64,000 nt of DNA from Corynebacterium freneyi (GTDB taxonomy: Bacteria; Actinomycetota; Actinomycetes; Mycobacteriales; Mycobacteriaceae). Location of the stretch: assembly GCF_030408835.1 (NCBI RefSeq), contig NZ_CP047357.1:930001-994000 (forward strand), written 5' to 3'. How positions within the stretch are numbered: position 1 is the stretch's first letter; every line of letters begins with the position of its first letter. The translations under genes were made by a program, and so were the position numbers. The notes beneath the pieces were generated by a model. The model did not search any database, was not told where the DNA came from, and saw only the letters and a program-made list of their open reading frames with translations. Shown here one piece after another: positions 56,496-64,000 of the stretch.

Positions 56496-57629
56496 CTACT
56501 TGGGCGTGACACCCAGGCCGAGCGACTTTCCGGCCAGGGACTCGCGCCGGGTGAACAGCTTCGCCGCGATGTCGTTGAGGGCCTTGCCCGCGCCGGACTC
56601 CGGTTCCGACAGGACGATGGGGGTGCCCTCGTCGCCGCCTTCGCGCAGGCGGGTGTCCAGCGGCACCTGGCCCAGCAGCGGCACGGTCGCGCCGGTGATC
56701 TGCGTCAGGCGCTTGGCGACGGTCTCGCCGCCGCCGGAACCGAAGACCTCCATCTTGGAGCCGTCGGGCATCTCCATCCAACTCATGTTCTCGATGACGC
56801 CGGCGATGCGCTGGCGAGTCTGCAGGGAGATGGTGCCGGCGCGCTCGGCGACCTCGGCGGCGGCCATCTGCGGCGTGGTGACGATGAGCAGCTCGGCGTT
56901 GGGCACCAGCTGCGCCACGGAAATGGCGATGTCGCCGGTTCCCGGGGGCAGGTCGAACAGCAGCACGTCCAGGTCGCCCCAGAAAACGTCGGCCAGGAAC
57001 TGCTGGATCGCGCGGTGCAGCATCGGGCCGCGCCACACCACCGGCGCGTTGTCGTCGACGAAGTGGCCGATGGAAATCAGCGACACGCCGTGGGCCTGCG
57101 GCGGCATGATCATGTCGTCGACCTGGTGCGGCTTGTCCTGCGAACCCATCATGTGGGGCACGGAGTGGCCGTAGACGTCGGCGTCGAGCACGCCGACGGC
57201 CAGGCCCTTGGCGGCCAGCGCGGCGGCGAGGTTCACCGTCACCGACGACTTGCCCACGCCGCCCTTGCCGGACGCCACCGCGTAGACGCGGGTGCGGGAT
57301 TCCGGCTGGGCGAAGGGGATCACCGGCTCGGAGGCCGAGCCGCGGACGGCGTTGCGGAATTCGCGGCGCTGCTCGTCGTTCATCACGTCGGTGGTGACGG
57401 TGACGGCGCCGACGCCCTCGATGCCCTTGACGGCATCTTCGGTGCGCTCGACGATGGTGTTCTTCATCGGGCACGCGGCGATGGTGAGGTACACCTCGAC
57501 GGCGACGTCGTTCGACTCCGAAATGGCGATGGACTTGACCATGCCGATTTCGGTGATCGGGCGACGGACCTCGGGATCCTCGACCGTGGAGAGGGCGGTG
57601 CGGACCTGGGCTTCAGTAATCGTGGACAT
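56496..57629 (-). CDS. mrp: Mrp/NBP35-type Fe-S carrier ATPase
   Basis: 377 residues from ATG 57629, set by TAGAAT 8 nt upstream. N-terminal MIP18/DUF59 domain (ALSTVEDPEVRRPITEIGMV; ACPMKNTIVE), then the deviant Walker A VASGKGGVGKSSVTVNLAAAL, switch DADVYGHSVPHMMG, FDLPPGTGD and the NMSWMEMPDG region. The CxxC of NBP35 carriers is not seen at the usual place after NMSW. It probably scaffolds or transfers Fe-S clusters. Equals Rv1229c. Confidence 0.93.
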   Translation of the reverse strand: MSTITEAQVRTALSTVEDPEVRRPITEIGMVKSIAISESNDVAVEVYLTIAACPMKNTIVERTEDAVKGIEGVGAVTVTTDVMNDEQRREFRNAVRGSASEPVIPFAQPESRTRVYAVASGKGGVGKSSVTVNLAAALAAKGLAVGVLDADVYGHSVPHMMGSQDKPHQVDDMIMPPQAHGVSLISIGHFVDDNAPVVWRGPMLHRAIQQFLADVFWGDLDVLLFDLPPGTGDIAISVAQLVPNAELLIVTTPQMAAAEVAERAGTISLQTRQRIAGVIENMSWMEMPDGSKMEVFGSGGGETVAKRLTQITGATVPLLGQVPLDTRLREGGDEGTPIVLSEPESGAGKALNDIAAKLFTRRESLAGKSLGLGVTPK

Positions 57630-57637
57630 CGGTTGGG

Positions 57638-57643
57638 ATTCTA
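57638..57643 (-). promoter_or_regulatory. -10 box of mrp, leaderless
   Basis: TAGAAT followed by CCCAACCG and ATG 57629. It lies in the end of the preceding DUF1003 gene. Confidence 0.5.
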
Positions 57644-58225
57644 TCGGTCGTCGTGGTCTGCGGGGGAGCCGGGGTGGCGGTCGTCGTGGTGCGCGCCGGG
57701 GTGGCGGTCTTCTTCGTAGAGGCGGGCTTCGATGCGTTCGAGGACGCCGGTGAGGTCGTCGAGTTCGCGGCGCAGGTAGTCGCGGGTGACTGCTTCGCCG
57801 ACGATGGCGCGGACGCCGGCGATTTCGCGGGCGAGGAATTCGGTGTCGGCCTTGGTTTCGGCGGCGCGGCGGCGGTCTTCGTTGACGGAGGCGCGGTCGC
57901 GGTCCTCCTGCCGGTTCTGCGCGAGCAGGATCAGCGGCGCGGCGTAGGCGGCCTGGGTGGAAAACGCCAGGTTGAGCAGGATGAACGGGTAGGGGTCCCA
58001 GTTCCACCACATGCCGCCGATGTTGAGGGCGATCCAGGCGACGACGATGATCGTCTGAAACGCCAGGTATTTGCCGGTGCCGAGGAATCGGGCGACGCTT
58101 TCGGCGACTTCGCCGACGCGGTCGCCGTCGAAGTCGAGGTATTTCTTCCGGCGGGCGACGACGGGCGTGTCCAGCCCGAGGCGCTCCTTGGCGGGCCGTT
58201 CGGTGCGGTGGGCGTCCTTCGCCAT
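57641..58225 (-). CDS. DUF1003 membrane protein
   Basis: 194 residues. Shine-Dalgarno aaggagg lies in the end of the upstream MgtE-like gene, giving translational coupling. Two membrane helices (YLAFQTIIVVAWIALNIGGMWW; PFILLNLAFSTQAAYAAPLILLAQNRQ) are the DUF1003 hallmark, with a coiled-coil-like C-terminus (RDYLRRELDDLTGVLERIEARL) and His/Asp-rich end (HPGAHHDDRHPGSPADHDDR) that could bind metal. Function unknown; the pairing with a CBS/MgtE_N protein suggests ion homeostasis. Confidence 0.88.
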   Translation of the reverse strand: MAKDAHRTERPAKERLGLDTPVVARRKKYLDFDGDRVGEVAESVARFLGTGKYLAFQTIIVVAWIALNIGGMWWNWDPYPFILLNLAFSTQAAYAAPLILLAQNRQEDRDRASVNEDRRRAAETKADTEFLAREIAGVRAIVGEAVTRDYLRRELDDLTGVLERIEARLYEEDRHPGAHHDDRHPGSPADHDDR

Positions 58226-58228
58226 GGG

Positions 58229-59584
58229 TTACGCCTCCTTCTTCGTCGTGCCGGTGGTCCGGGTTGCGTTGCTTTGCGACGCCTCCGTGTTGGCGGCAGC
58301 GGCCGTGCGGATGCGGCCGGCGGGGCGGATGCCGTCTTCGCGCCAGTCGTCGGGGAGCATGTGGTCGAGCAGGTCGTCGACGCTCAGCGCTCCGAGGAGG
58401 TGGCCTTCGTCGTCGATGACCGGCCCGCACACCAGGTTGTAGGTGGCGAAGTACCGTGCGGCGATTTCGTCGTCGTCTTCGGCGTACAGGGGCGGCAGGT
58501 CGGGGTCGAGGATGCCGCCGATCTGCGTCGACGGTGGTTCGCGCAGCAGTTTCTGCAGGTGCACGCAGCCGAGGTAACGGCCGGTGGGAGTCGCCGTCGG
58601 GGGGCGCACGACGAAGACCATCGACGCCAGCGACGTCGGCAGCTCCGGGTCCCGCGCCCTGGCCAACGCCTCGGCGACGGTGGTGGTGGGCTGGAGGATC
58701 AGAGGGTCCGACGTCATCAGACCACCGACGGTGTCGGGTTCGAAGACCATGAGTCGCCGCAGCGCCTGCGACTCCTCGGGGGCCATGAGTTCCAGCAGCA
58801 CGTCGGCTCGGTTTTCGTCGAGTTCGCCGAGCAGGTCGGCGGCGTCGTCGGGATCCATCTCCTCCAGGATGTCCGCGGCGCGTTCGATGGTGAGGTCTTC
58901 CAGGACTTCGGTCTGGTCGTCGTCGGGAAGTTCCTGGATGATGTCGGCGAGCAGTTCGTCGTCAAGCGCCTCTGCGATGCGGCGGCGCCGTTCATTGGAC
59001 ATGTCGGCCATGGCGGAGGCGACGTCGGCGGGGCGCATCTCGTGGAACTCGGCGATGAGCTCGGTGTCGTGGTCGCTGGGTTCCGCGCCGGCGCCGAGGC
59101 CGTGGACGTGGTTCCACGGGGCGACGGCGACATCCCGGCGGCCGCGCAACCCCCGTTTCGGGCCGAGCACGGCGACGCGGGTGAGGATCCAGTCGCGGGT
59201 GCGGGAGCGTTCCATCTCGACGTCGGTGAGTTCCTGCGGCACGCCGTGCAGGTGCTCCAGGTCGGGGTCGTCGATCTGCACCTTCGCGCCGACGAGGTCG
59301 CCGAGCACCGTCGATTCGCCCGGCCGCGCCCGGAATTGCCGCATGGACACCAGGCCGGAGTTGAGCAGGATCTCATTCGGCTCGATGGCGGTGATGCGCC
59401 CCATGGGCACGAACACCCTGCGCTTGTCGGTCAGCTGCAGCACCAGCCCCAACGCCCGCGAAGGGGCACCGGAGGGGCGCAGCCGCACGACCACGTCGCG
59501 GGCCCGTCCGATGGCGTCGCCGTCGGGGTTGCGGACGATCATCCCCGACAAACGGCCGGCGTACACGCGATCGATTGAAGTCAT
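58229..59584 (-). CDS. MgtE N-terminal/CBS domain protein lacking the membrane channel
   Basis: 451 residues from ATG 59584, set by TATTGT 7 nt upstream. N-terminal PRC-barrel-like part (YAGRLSGMIVRNPDGDAIGRARDVVV), MgtE_N superhelix (LIAEFHEMRPADVASAMADMSNERRRRIAEAL; ELPDDDQTEVLEDL; EMDPDDAADLLGELDENRADVLLELM) and a CBS pair (TVGGLMTSDPLILQPTTTVAEAL; AARYFATYNLVCGPVIDDEGHLLGALSVDDLLDHML). The five-helix MgtE channel is absent, so it senses or regulates rather than transports. Coupled with DUF1003, as in Rv1231c-Rv1232c. Confidence 0.9.
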   Translation of the reverse strand: MTSIDRVYAGRLSGMIVRNPDGDAIGRARDVVVRLRPSGAPSRALGLVLQLTDKRRVFVPMGRITAIEPNEILLNSGLVSMRQFRARPGESTVLGDLVGAKVQIDDPDLEHLHGVPQELTDVEMERSRTRDWILTRVAVLGPKRGLRGRRDVAVAPWNHVHGLGAGAEPSDHDTELIAEFHEMRPADVASAMADMSNERRRRIAEALDDELLADIIQELPDDDQTEVLEDLTIERAADILEEMDPDDAADLLGELDENRADVLLELMAPEESQALRRLMVFEPDTVGGLMTSDPLILQPTTTVAEALARARDPELPTSLASMVFVVRPPTATPTGRYLGCVHLQKLLREPPSTQIGGILDPDLPPLYAEDDDEIAARYFATYNLVCGPVIDDEGHLLGALSVDDLLDHMLPDDWREDGIRPAGRIRTAAAANTEASQSNATRTTGTTKKEA

Positions 59585-59591
59585 GGACACA

Positions 59592-59597
59592 ACAATA
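59592..59597 (-). promoter_or_regulatory. -10 box of the MgtE-like gene, leaderless
   Basis: TATTGT followed by TGTGTCC and ATG 59584. Confidence 0.5.
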
Positions 59598-59751
59598 ACC
59601 GCCGCGTCGGGGCCGCCGTGATTGGAACAAATTCCGAGGCCGGGCCGTTGAAGGGGGTGGAACGAGCGGGCATCCGCCGACTCACTTCCGTTGGCCGCCA
59701 GTCGCCGGCCGACACCGCCCGCAGCCGAGGATCAAAAGGAGCATCACCGTC

Positions 59752-60237
59752 ATGGCCCAGGGCCGCCGCCCCTACGGAAAACCCACCGCCACGCCGCCCG
59801 AGGGATGGCCGATCGGAACCTTCACCACGTACGCCGAGGCGCAGGCCGCCGTCGACGAACTGTCCGACCGGGATGAGTTTCCGGTGTCGGATCTGACCAT
59901 CGTCGGCGTCGACCTCATGCAGGTCGAGCGGGTGGTCGGCCGTCTGACGTGGGGCAAGGTACTCGGCGGAGGAGCGTTGTACGGCGTGTGGATGGGCCTG
60001 TTCTTCGGCCTGCTGCTCGGCCTGTTCCAGGAAGACTGGATCGCCCCGCTGATCACCGGCGTCGTCGTCGGCGCGGTGTTCGGCATCATCCTGGCCGCAG
60101 TGCCCTACGGCATGCAGAACGGCAAGCGGGACTTCGCGTCGACCACCGAGATCGTCGCAGGCCGGTACGACGTCCTGTGCAACCCCCGCAACGCCGAGAA
60201 GGCCCGCGACCTGCTCGCCCAGCGTCGACTGCGGTAG
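59752..60237 (+). CDS. General stress protein 17M-like membrane protein
   Basis: 161 residues, Shine-Dalgarno aaaagga upstream. N-terminal GSP17M/YflT domain (IGTFTTYAEAQAAVDELSDRDEFPVSDLTIVGVDLMQVERVVGR), two membrane helices (LYGVWMGLFFGLLLGLF; ITGVVVGAVFGIILAAVPYGM), and a short end with the domain's last strand (EIVAGRYDVLCN). Equals Rv1234. Its divergent position from the MgtE-like gene suggests a shared regulatory region of 167 bp. Confidence 0.82.
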   Translation: MAQGRRPYGKPTATPPEGWPIGTFTTYAEAQAAVDELSDRDEFPVSDLTIVGVDLMQVERVVGRLTWGKVLGGGALYGVWMGLFFGLLLGLFQEDWIAPLITGVVVGAVFGIILAAVPYGMQNGKRDFASTTEIVAGRYDVLCNPRNAEKARDLLAQRRLR

Positions 60238-60324
60238 GCGCACCCCACCCCTCCCGCTGCCGCCGTCGCCCGTGCCCGTGCGCGCGGGCATCACGGGCGC
60301 GCTGCCGGGGCTGCGGCTGATCGC

Positions 60325-61986
60325 TTACTGATCCAACACGGCCATCTCCGAACGATCGACGTAGACGTCGTCGTTTTCGTCCATGACGAATCCCGATGCA
60401 ACGGCATCGCAACCAATGGTGTCGCCCAGGTTGAAGCAGGTGATTCCGCCGACGGTGACGGATTCTCCCGGTTCAAGAAGCTTTGAAGGATTCAGTCCGA
60501 TGAGCGGGCTCTCCAACATCAGCGCGACCGGAATGAACCGCTCCCGAGGTCCACCGGCGATGAGAAAGTTCAGCGGACCATTGCCGTCAGGTGCATTCGG
60601 ATATTGCGGGTCGATGGACATCCACCGCCCTTCCCGTCCGGAGTCCAAAAAATCCTGTACGAAACAGTAAACCGCTTGATTCTCCGGATGGATCAGGCAA
60701 CCGACATCTCGGTTGGAGAATTGAACGTAATGGTCGCCCAGATAATCCGGTGTGCTGTCAGTCCGGAACTCCTCGGGGTCGACGGCGGCCGTTTGAGACC
60801 TCCAGTCGGCATCGCCGGATTCCGCATCGGCGTCTGATCCATCGCCGACGCCGCCCCAGCCGGTTTCGGCCCACTGCTGGTAGTCGGTGAAGCGGTCCGC
60901 ACCGGTGGGGCGTTCGGATGCGTCGCCGTCGGCTTCGGCCAGACCCATTTCCCCGAGGAGCGTGGCGTCGGGACGCACGCCCATGTCCTTCGGCGTGGTC
61001 ACCGGGGTGTCGTCGGTGACGGCATCGAGGACTTCTTGCTGCGTGGCGGAATCACCGGAGTCGATGCCGATGTCGAGCGTGGTGCCATCGTCGATGTCGA
61101 TGACGTTGATGGTGTCGATTGTGACGTCGGTTTCGTAGATGGTCACGACGTCGCGCGGTTTGTATCCATCCCAGTTGGCCTTGTCGACTTCCGGAGCGGT
61201 GTAGCCGTTCCATGCTTCGGCAAGCGGGTTGCCGCAGGAGCACCGGACGCGGGGCACGCCGTAGGCATCGACCATCACCGCAGTGCCACGCTGCAGCACC
61301 GACTGGTACGGCGTTGCCCGTCCATTGTCGTAGCCGTGGTTGGTCACCCACGTGTCCTGGCGCAGGATGGCCGGGGTCAGCGAGTGGACGTAGCGCTCCA
61401 CGTCGTGGGCGTTGATGCCGATTCCTTCGGCGAACGCGGCGTTGAGGTCGGCGTTGGCGGCCAGGTTGGCGACCAGTTCATCCGCATCACAGACGCTGAG
61501 TTCGCCGGACCCTCCGTAGATGTTGGGGTCATCGCCGGCGACGGCGCCTTGAGCGGAGGCACTGACCAGGTTCGAATGGATCGAACCCGCAGCCACGTCC
61601 TTGTTGACCGCCGATTCCATGAACGGATTCGGTCCGGGGTCGTCGGTGGAGATGTAGGACATTGCGGCAAGGTTCTTGCCCACGCCGCCAATGAAGAAGA
61701 CGACGCCGCCGACGACGACGGACAAGACGACGAAGACGACGAGTGCCATCACCGGGCCATTGATGCTGCGCTTCTTCTCGGGCACCGGCCCCGACCCTGG
61801 CCAAGCGGTCATGGGCGCCCCATTGAGCGGCCCCCGAGCGCCGGACGATGTGGGGTGCCCGGCAAAACTGCCGGTGTTTGCCGGCGTCGAGTCGAAAACG
61901 TCCTCGCCGAAGAAGTCGTCCGGACCCGATCGGGGGTCGGGGCCATTGTCTTCGGGTTGCGGAACATCCCAGGGGTTGTTGCTCAT
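60325..61986 (-). CDS. Membrane-anchored DUF6777 protein
   Basis: 553 residues. Pro/Asp-rich cytoplasmic N-terminus (about 70 residues), one membrane helix (GPVMALVVFVVLSVVVGGVVFFIG), then an extracytoplasmic part. The segment HDVERYVHSLTPAILRQDTWVTNHGYDNGRATPYQSVLQRGTAVMVDAYGVPRVRCSCGNPL is the DUF6777 core, with Cys pairs. A Cys-containing C-terminal domain follows (VGCLIHPENQAVYCFVQDF; ITCFNLGDTIGCDAVASGF). Extracellular cysteines suggest disulfides. Function unknown. Confidence 0.75.
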   Translation of the reverse strand: MSNNPWDVPQPEDNGPDPRSGPDDFFGEDVFDSTPANTGSFAGHPTSSGARGPLNGAPMTAWPGSGPVPEKKRSINGPVMALVVFVVLSVVVGGVVFFIGGVGKNLAAMSYISTDDPGPNPFMESAVNKDVAAGSIHSNLVSASAQGAVAGDDPNIYGGSGELSVCDADELVANLAANADLNAAFAEGIGINAHDVERYVHSLTPAILRQDTWVTNHGYDNGRATPYQSVLQRGTAVMVDAYGVPRVRCSCGNPLAEAWNGYTAPEVDKANWDGYKPRDVVTIYETDVTIDTINVIDIDDGTTLDIGIDSGDSATQQEVLDAVTDDTPVTTPKDMGVRPDATLLGEMGLAEADGDASERPTGADRFTDYQQWAETGWGGVGDGSDADAESGDADWRSQTAAVDPEEFRTDSTPDYLGDHYVQFSNRDVGCLIHPENQAVYCFVQDFLDSGREGRWMSIDPQYPNAPDGNGPLNFLIAGGPRERFIPVALMLESPLIGLNPSKLLEPGESVTVGGITCFNLGDTIGCDAVASGFVMDENDDVYVDRSEMAVLDQ

Positions 61987-62018
61987 TTCGGTGCCCTAAA
62001 ACTCGTTGAAGGTGGTCA

Positions 62019-63080
62019 TCACAGCCACTTGTTGCGGCGCAGCAGCCATACCAGGAACGCGACGATCCCGGCCATGATGAGCAGGACGATGTAGTACCCG
62101 TACTCCCAATGCAGCTCGGGCATGCGGTCGAAGTTCATGCCGTAGATTCCGGCCAGTGCGGTCGGCACGGCGAGGATGGCGGCGTAGGCGGAAATGGTGC
62201 GCATGTCGGTGTTCTGCTGCAGCTGGATCTTCACGGCCGCGGCGTCGATCAGGGCGGACAGACGCTCGTCGAAACCCTGCGCCATGTCGGCGGCGACGAG
62301 TTGGTGGTCCAGGACGTCCGACAGGTAGCGGCGGACGGACTTCGGCATCAGCTGGCCGCGCATCGCCATGATGGAGCGCAGCGCCGTCGTCAGCGGGTCG
62401 ATGGCGTGGCGCATCTCCAGGATCTCGCGCTTGAGGATGTAGATGTCCTCGATCTCCGTGATGTATCCCGGCTCGAAGACGTCGTCTTCCATGTCTTCGA
62501 CGAGTTCCTCGAGCTGCTGGACGGTGCGCAGGTAGTCGTCGACGAGGTAGTCGGTGATCGCCCACAGCACGCCCGCCGGCCCCGGCTGGATCAGCTCGGG
62601 GTCCTCGGCCACGCGTTCGCCGAGGATGCTCAGCGCCTCGCGGGCCATGCCCATGCGGATGGTGATGATGTAGTTGCGCCCCAGCACCATGAGCAGCTGG
62701 CCGGTGTTGATCTTCTCGTTTTCGTCTTCCTCCGTGCCGTCCGGGTTGTAGTGGACGGAACGGATGACGAAAACCATGTGGTCGTCGTGAATCTCGACCT
62801 TCGGGCGCTGCCGCTGCGTCAGGGCGTCCTCGACGGTGAGCTCGTGGAGGCCGTACTCCTCGGCGATGGCGTCCATCTGCACCGCGTTCGGCCGTGACAG
62901 CGACAGCCACACGAAACCTTCGCCGCGGTTGCGGACCTCTTCGAGTGCGCTGCGGTGGTCGAATTGCCCCGGCAGGCGGTGCCCGTTGACGTAGACGCCG
63001 CAGTCGCGCATCGCGTCCTGCGCCGGCTCGAATGCTTTGCGACGATTCGTCCGCGGAGTCGGCCGGGGGGACGAGGGCAC
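62019..63080 (-). CDS. corA: CorA magnesium/cobalt channel
   Basis: 353 residues from GTG 63080 (ggaggtccca upstream). Large N-terminal cytoplasmic domain (VWLSLSRPNAVQMDAIAEEYGLHELTVEDAL), long helix with the willow helices (ILEMRHAIDPLTTALRSIM), and two C-terminal membrane helices: ISAYAAILAVPTALAGIYGMNFDRMPEL, carrying the invariant GMN motif, and GYYIVLLIMAGIVAFLVWLL. The basic end (RRNKWL) is typical. Transports Mg2+. Equals Rv1239c. Confidence 0.96.
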   Translation of the reverse strand: MPSSPRPTPRTNRRKAFEPAQDAMRDCGVYVNGHRLPGQFDHRSALEEVRNRGEGFVWLSLSRPNAVQMDAIAEEYGLHELTVEDALTQRQRPKVEIHDDHMVFVIRSVHYNPDGTEEDENEKINTGQLLMVLGRNYIITIRMGMAREALSILGERVAEDPELIQPGPAGVLWAITDYLVDDYLRTVQQLEELVEDMEDDVFEPGYITEIEDIYILKREILEMRHAIDPLTTALRSIMAMRGQLMPKSVRRYLSDVLDHQLVAADMAQGFDERLSALIDAAAVKIQLQQNTDMRTISAYAAILAVPTALAGIYGMNFDRMPELHWEYGYYIVLLIMAGIVAFLVWLLRRNKWL

Positions 63081-63248
63081 TGGGACCTCCTACGTGGGTA
63101 ATCTGGCGGCGTATTGCCGATTGACGGAAGCGAAGTGGTGAAGGCCGTGAGCGGTGCCGCGAAGATGACGGAGGTCCGGCGCATCGGAATGAGCTTACGA
63201 CGCGACCGGCGGTATCGCCGAACGGGTCAAGCACGGGGGGCAATGCGC

Positions 63249-64000
63249 ATGCGGGGTGCGGAGTCGACGGGGACGTCGACGGCAAGACTGCCGGTGATGC
63301 TGTCGGCGACGCTGGCGACGACCCTGGTGCTGGCCGGCTGCGCGTCCCAGGACCCCGCCGTGCCCGTGCCCGCCGAACAGTCCGAGCCGGTCGTCGTCGG
63401 CGCCGACGCGCGCATCGCCCAGCAGGCCGTCATGGCCGAGGTGTACGCCGGCGCGCTGGAACGGCGTGGTCGGGAAGCCGCGCCGGTCGTCGAGGTGCCC
63501 GCCGACGAACGGATGCTGGCCGTGCAGTCGGGGACCGTGACGCTGTCGTTCGGCTGCACCGGCGAACTGCTGGGGCTCATCGACCCGGCGACCGCCCGCG
63601 AACTCGCCGAGGAATACCTCGCCGACGACGACCCCGGCAAGGCCCTGTCCGCCGAATGGCGCGACCGCGTCTACGGCGCCATGTCGGCGGCGCTGCCCGG
63701 CGAAATCATGGCCACCGACCCGTCCAACGCGCAGGGCTGCGGCCGCGAGGACGGACTCGACGAGGACGAGGCGGCCGCACTCGAAGCACGCGTGGACGAG
63801 GACCCCGGCGCCGTGCTGCCGCAGCACATCGTGCCCTTCTACCTCAAGCCGGCGCTTACGAGGGCCGATCGCGTCAACGTCCTCAACCGCGTCGCCGGGT
63901 CGCTGTCGACCGAAGAACTCGACGACCTGACCACCCGCGTCACCGCGGGGGAAAACCCGTCGGAGATCGCCGCCGAATGGCTCGACACCTCCCGATTCAC
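63249..64000 (+). CDS. Lipoprotein, ABC quaternary-amine/osmoprotectant substrate-binding protein, partial
   Basis: About 250 residues visible, running off the right edge. ATG 63249 is chosen because GGGGGG lies 8 nt upstream; ATG 63243 is an alternative. Lipoprotein signal: ARLPVMLSATLATTLVLAGC, Cys about 29. The start of the mature part (PVVVGADARIAQQAVMAEVYAGALERRG) matches the first lobe of OpuAC/ProX-like glycine-betaine/choline binding proteins. Two further Cys pairs (FGCTGELLG; AQGCGRED) are present. The transporter genes would lie beyond the window. Confidence 0.7.
   Translation, partial: MRGAESTGTSTARLPVMLSATLATTLVLAGCASQDPAVPVPAEQSEPVVVGADARIAQQAVMAEVYAGALERRGREAAPVVEVPADERMLAVQSGTVTLSFGCTGELLGLIDPATARELAEEYLADDDPGKALSAEWRDRVYGAMSAALPGEIMATDPSNAQGCGREDGLDEDEAAALEARVDEDPGAVLPQHIVPFYLKPALTRADRVNVLNRVAGSLSTEELDDLTTRVTAGENPSEIAAEWLDTSRF

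Noticed and set aside
58229-59584. Functional MgtE magnesium channel
   Set aside because: No membrane helices are encoded after the CBS pair; the gene ends with a short Thr/Ala/Lys tail.

Overview
The window reads as a piece of a high-GC Corynebacteriales chromosome, most probably a Corynebacterium. The evidence is the gene order. From about 24.7 kb to the right end it follows the Mycobacterium tuberculosis Rv1157c-Rv1239c block: secreted protein, typA, lpqW, mshB, fdxA, dapD, LOG protein, folP2, gpgS, DUF3117, glgA, glgC, O-methyltransferase, sigE, anti-sigma factor, htrA, tatB, mrp, DUF1003, MgtE-like, corA. Two IS31831-like ISL3 elements also fit Corynebacterium.

Positions 1 to about 18.06 kb are the right part of a siphovirus prophage, with all genes on the + strand in canonical late order: scaffold end, major capsid, connectors, tail terminator, major tail, frameshifted chaperones, a 1816-residue tape measure with two cell-wall hydrolase domains, Dit/Tal-type baseplate proteins, fibre and receptor-binding candidates, two-domain endolysin, holin and spanin-like proteins. 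It ends against a 29-codon 3' fragment of an acyl-CoA dehydrogenase gene, probably its attachment site. The integrase lies outside the window.

18.2-25.4 kb is accessory: a sirtuin, an EamA exporter gene split by an ISL3 element with a perfect 8-bp target duplication, a CsoR/CstR-family repressor, SUFU-like and DUF402 proteins, and a secreted protein.

25.8-32 kb is conserved (typA-lpqW-mshB-membrane protein-fdxA). 32-39.6 kb is a variable segment where dapC would be expected. It holds short tandem and inverted repeats, an AbiEi/DUF559 protein, a pseudouridine synthase, a secreted cutinase, a second ISL3 element inserted in a repeat cluster, and an amino-acid permease.

39.7-64 kb returns to the conserved backbone: lysine/peptidoglycan precursor synthesis (dapD), glucosylglycerate and glycogen synthesis (gpgS, glgA, glgC), the sigma-E envelope-stress module (sigE, anti-sigma, htrA, tatB) and Mg-transport-related genes (MgtE-like, DUF1003, corA). 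An acetolactate decarboxylase gene is inserted near glgA.

Two genome-scale signals cross the host part. Fifteen genes have a TANNNT -10 box 6-8 nt before the start codon, predicting leaderless mRNAs. An 11-mer family around GCTTGACGACG recurs 21 times in the host DNA; I found none in the prophage. Two copies of a composite intrinsic-terminator plus 62-bp palindromic-repeat cassette lie after glgC and after the pfpI-like gene.
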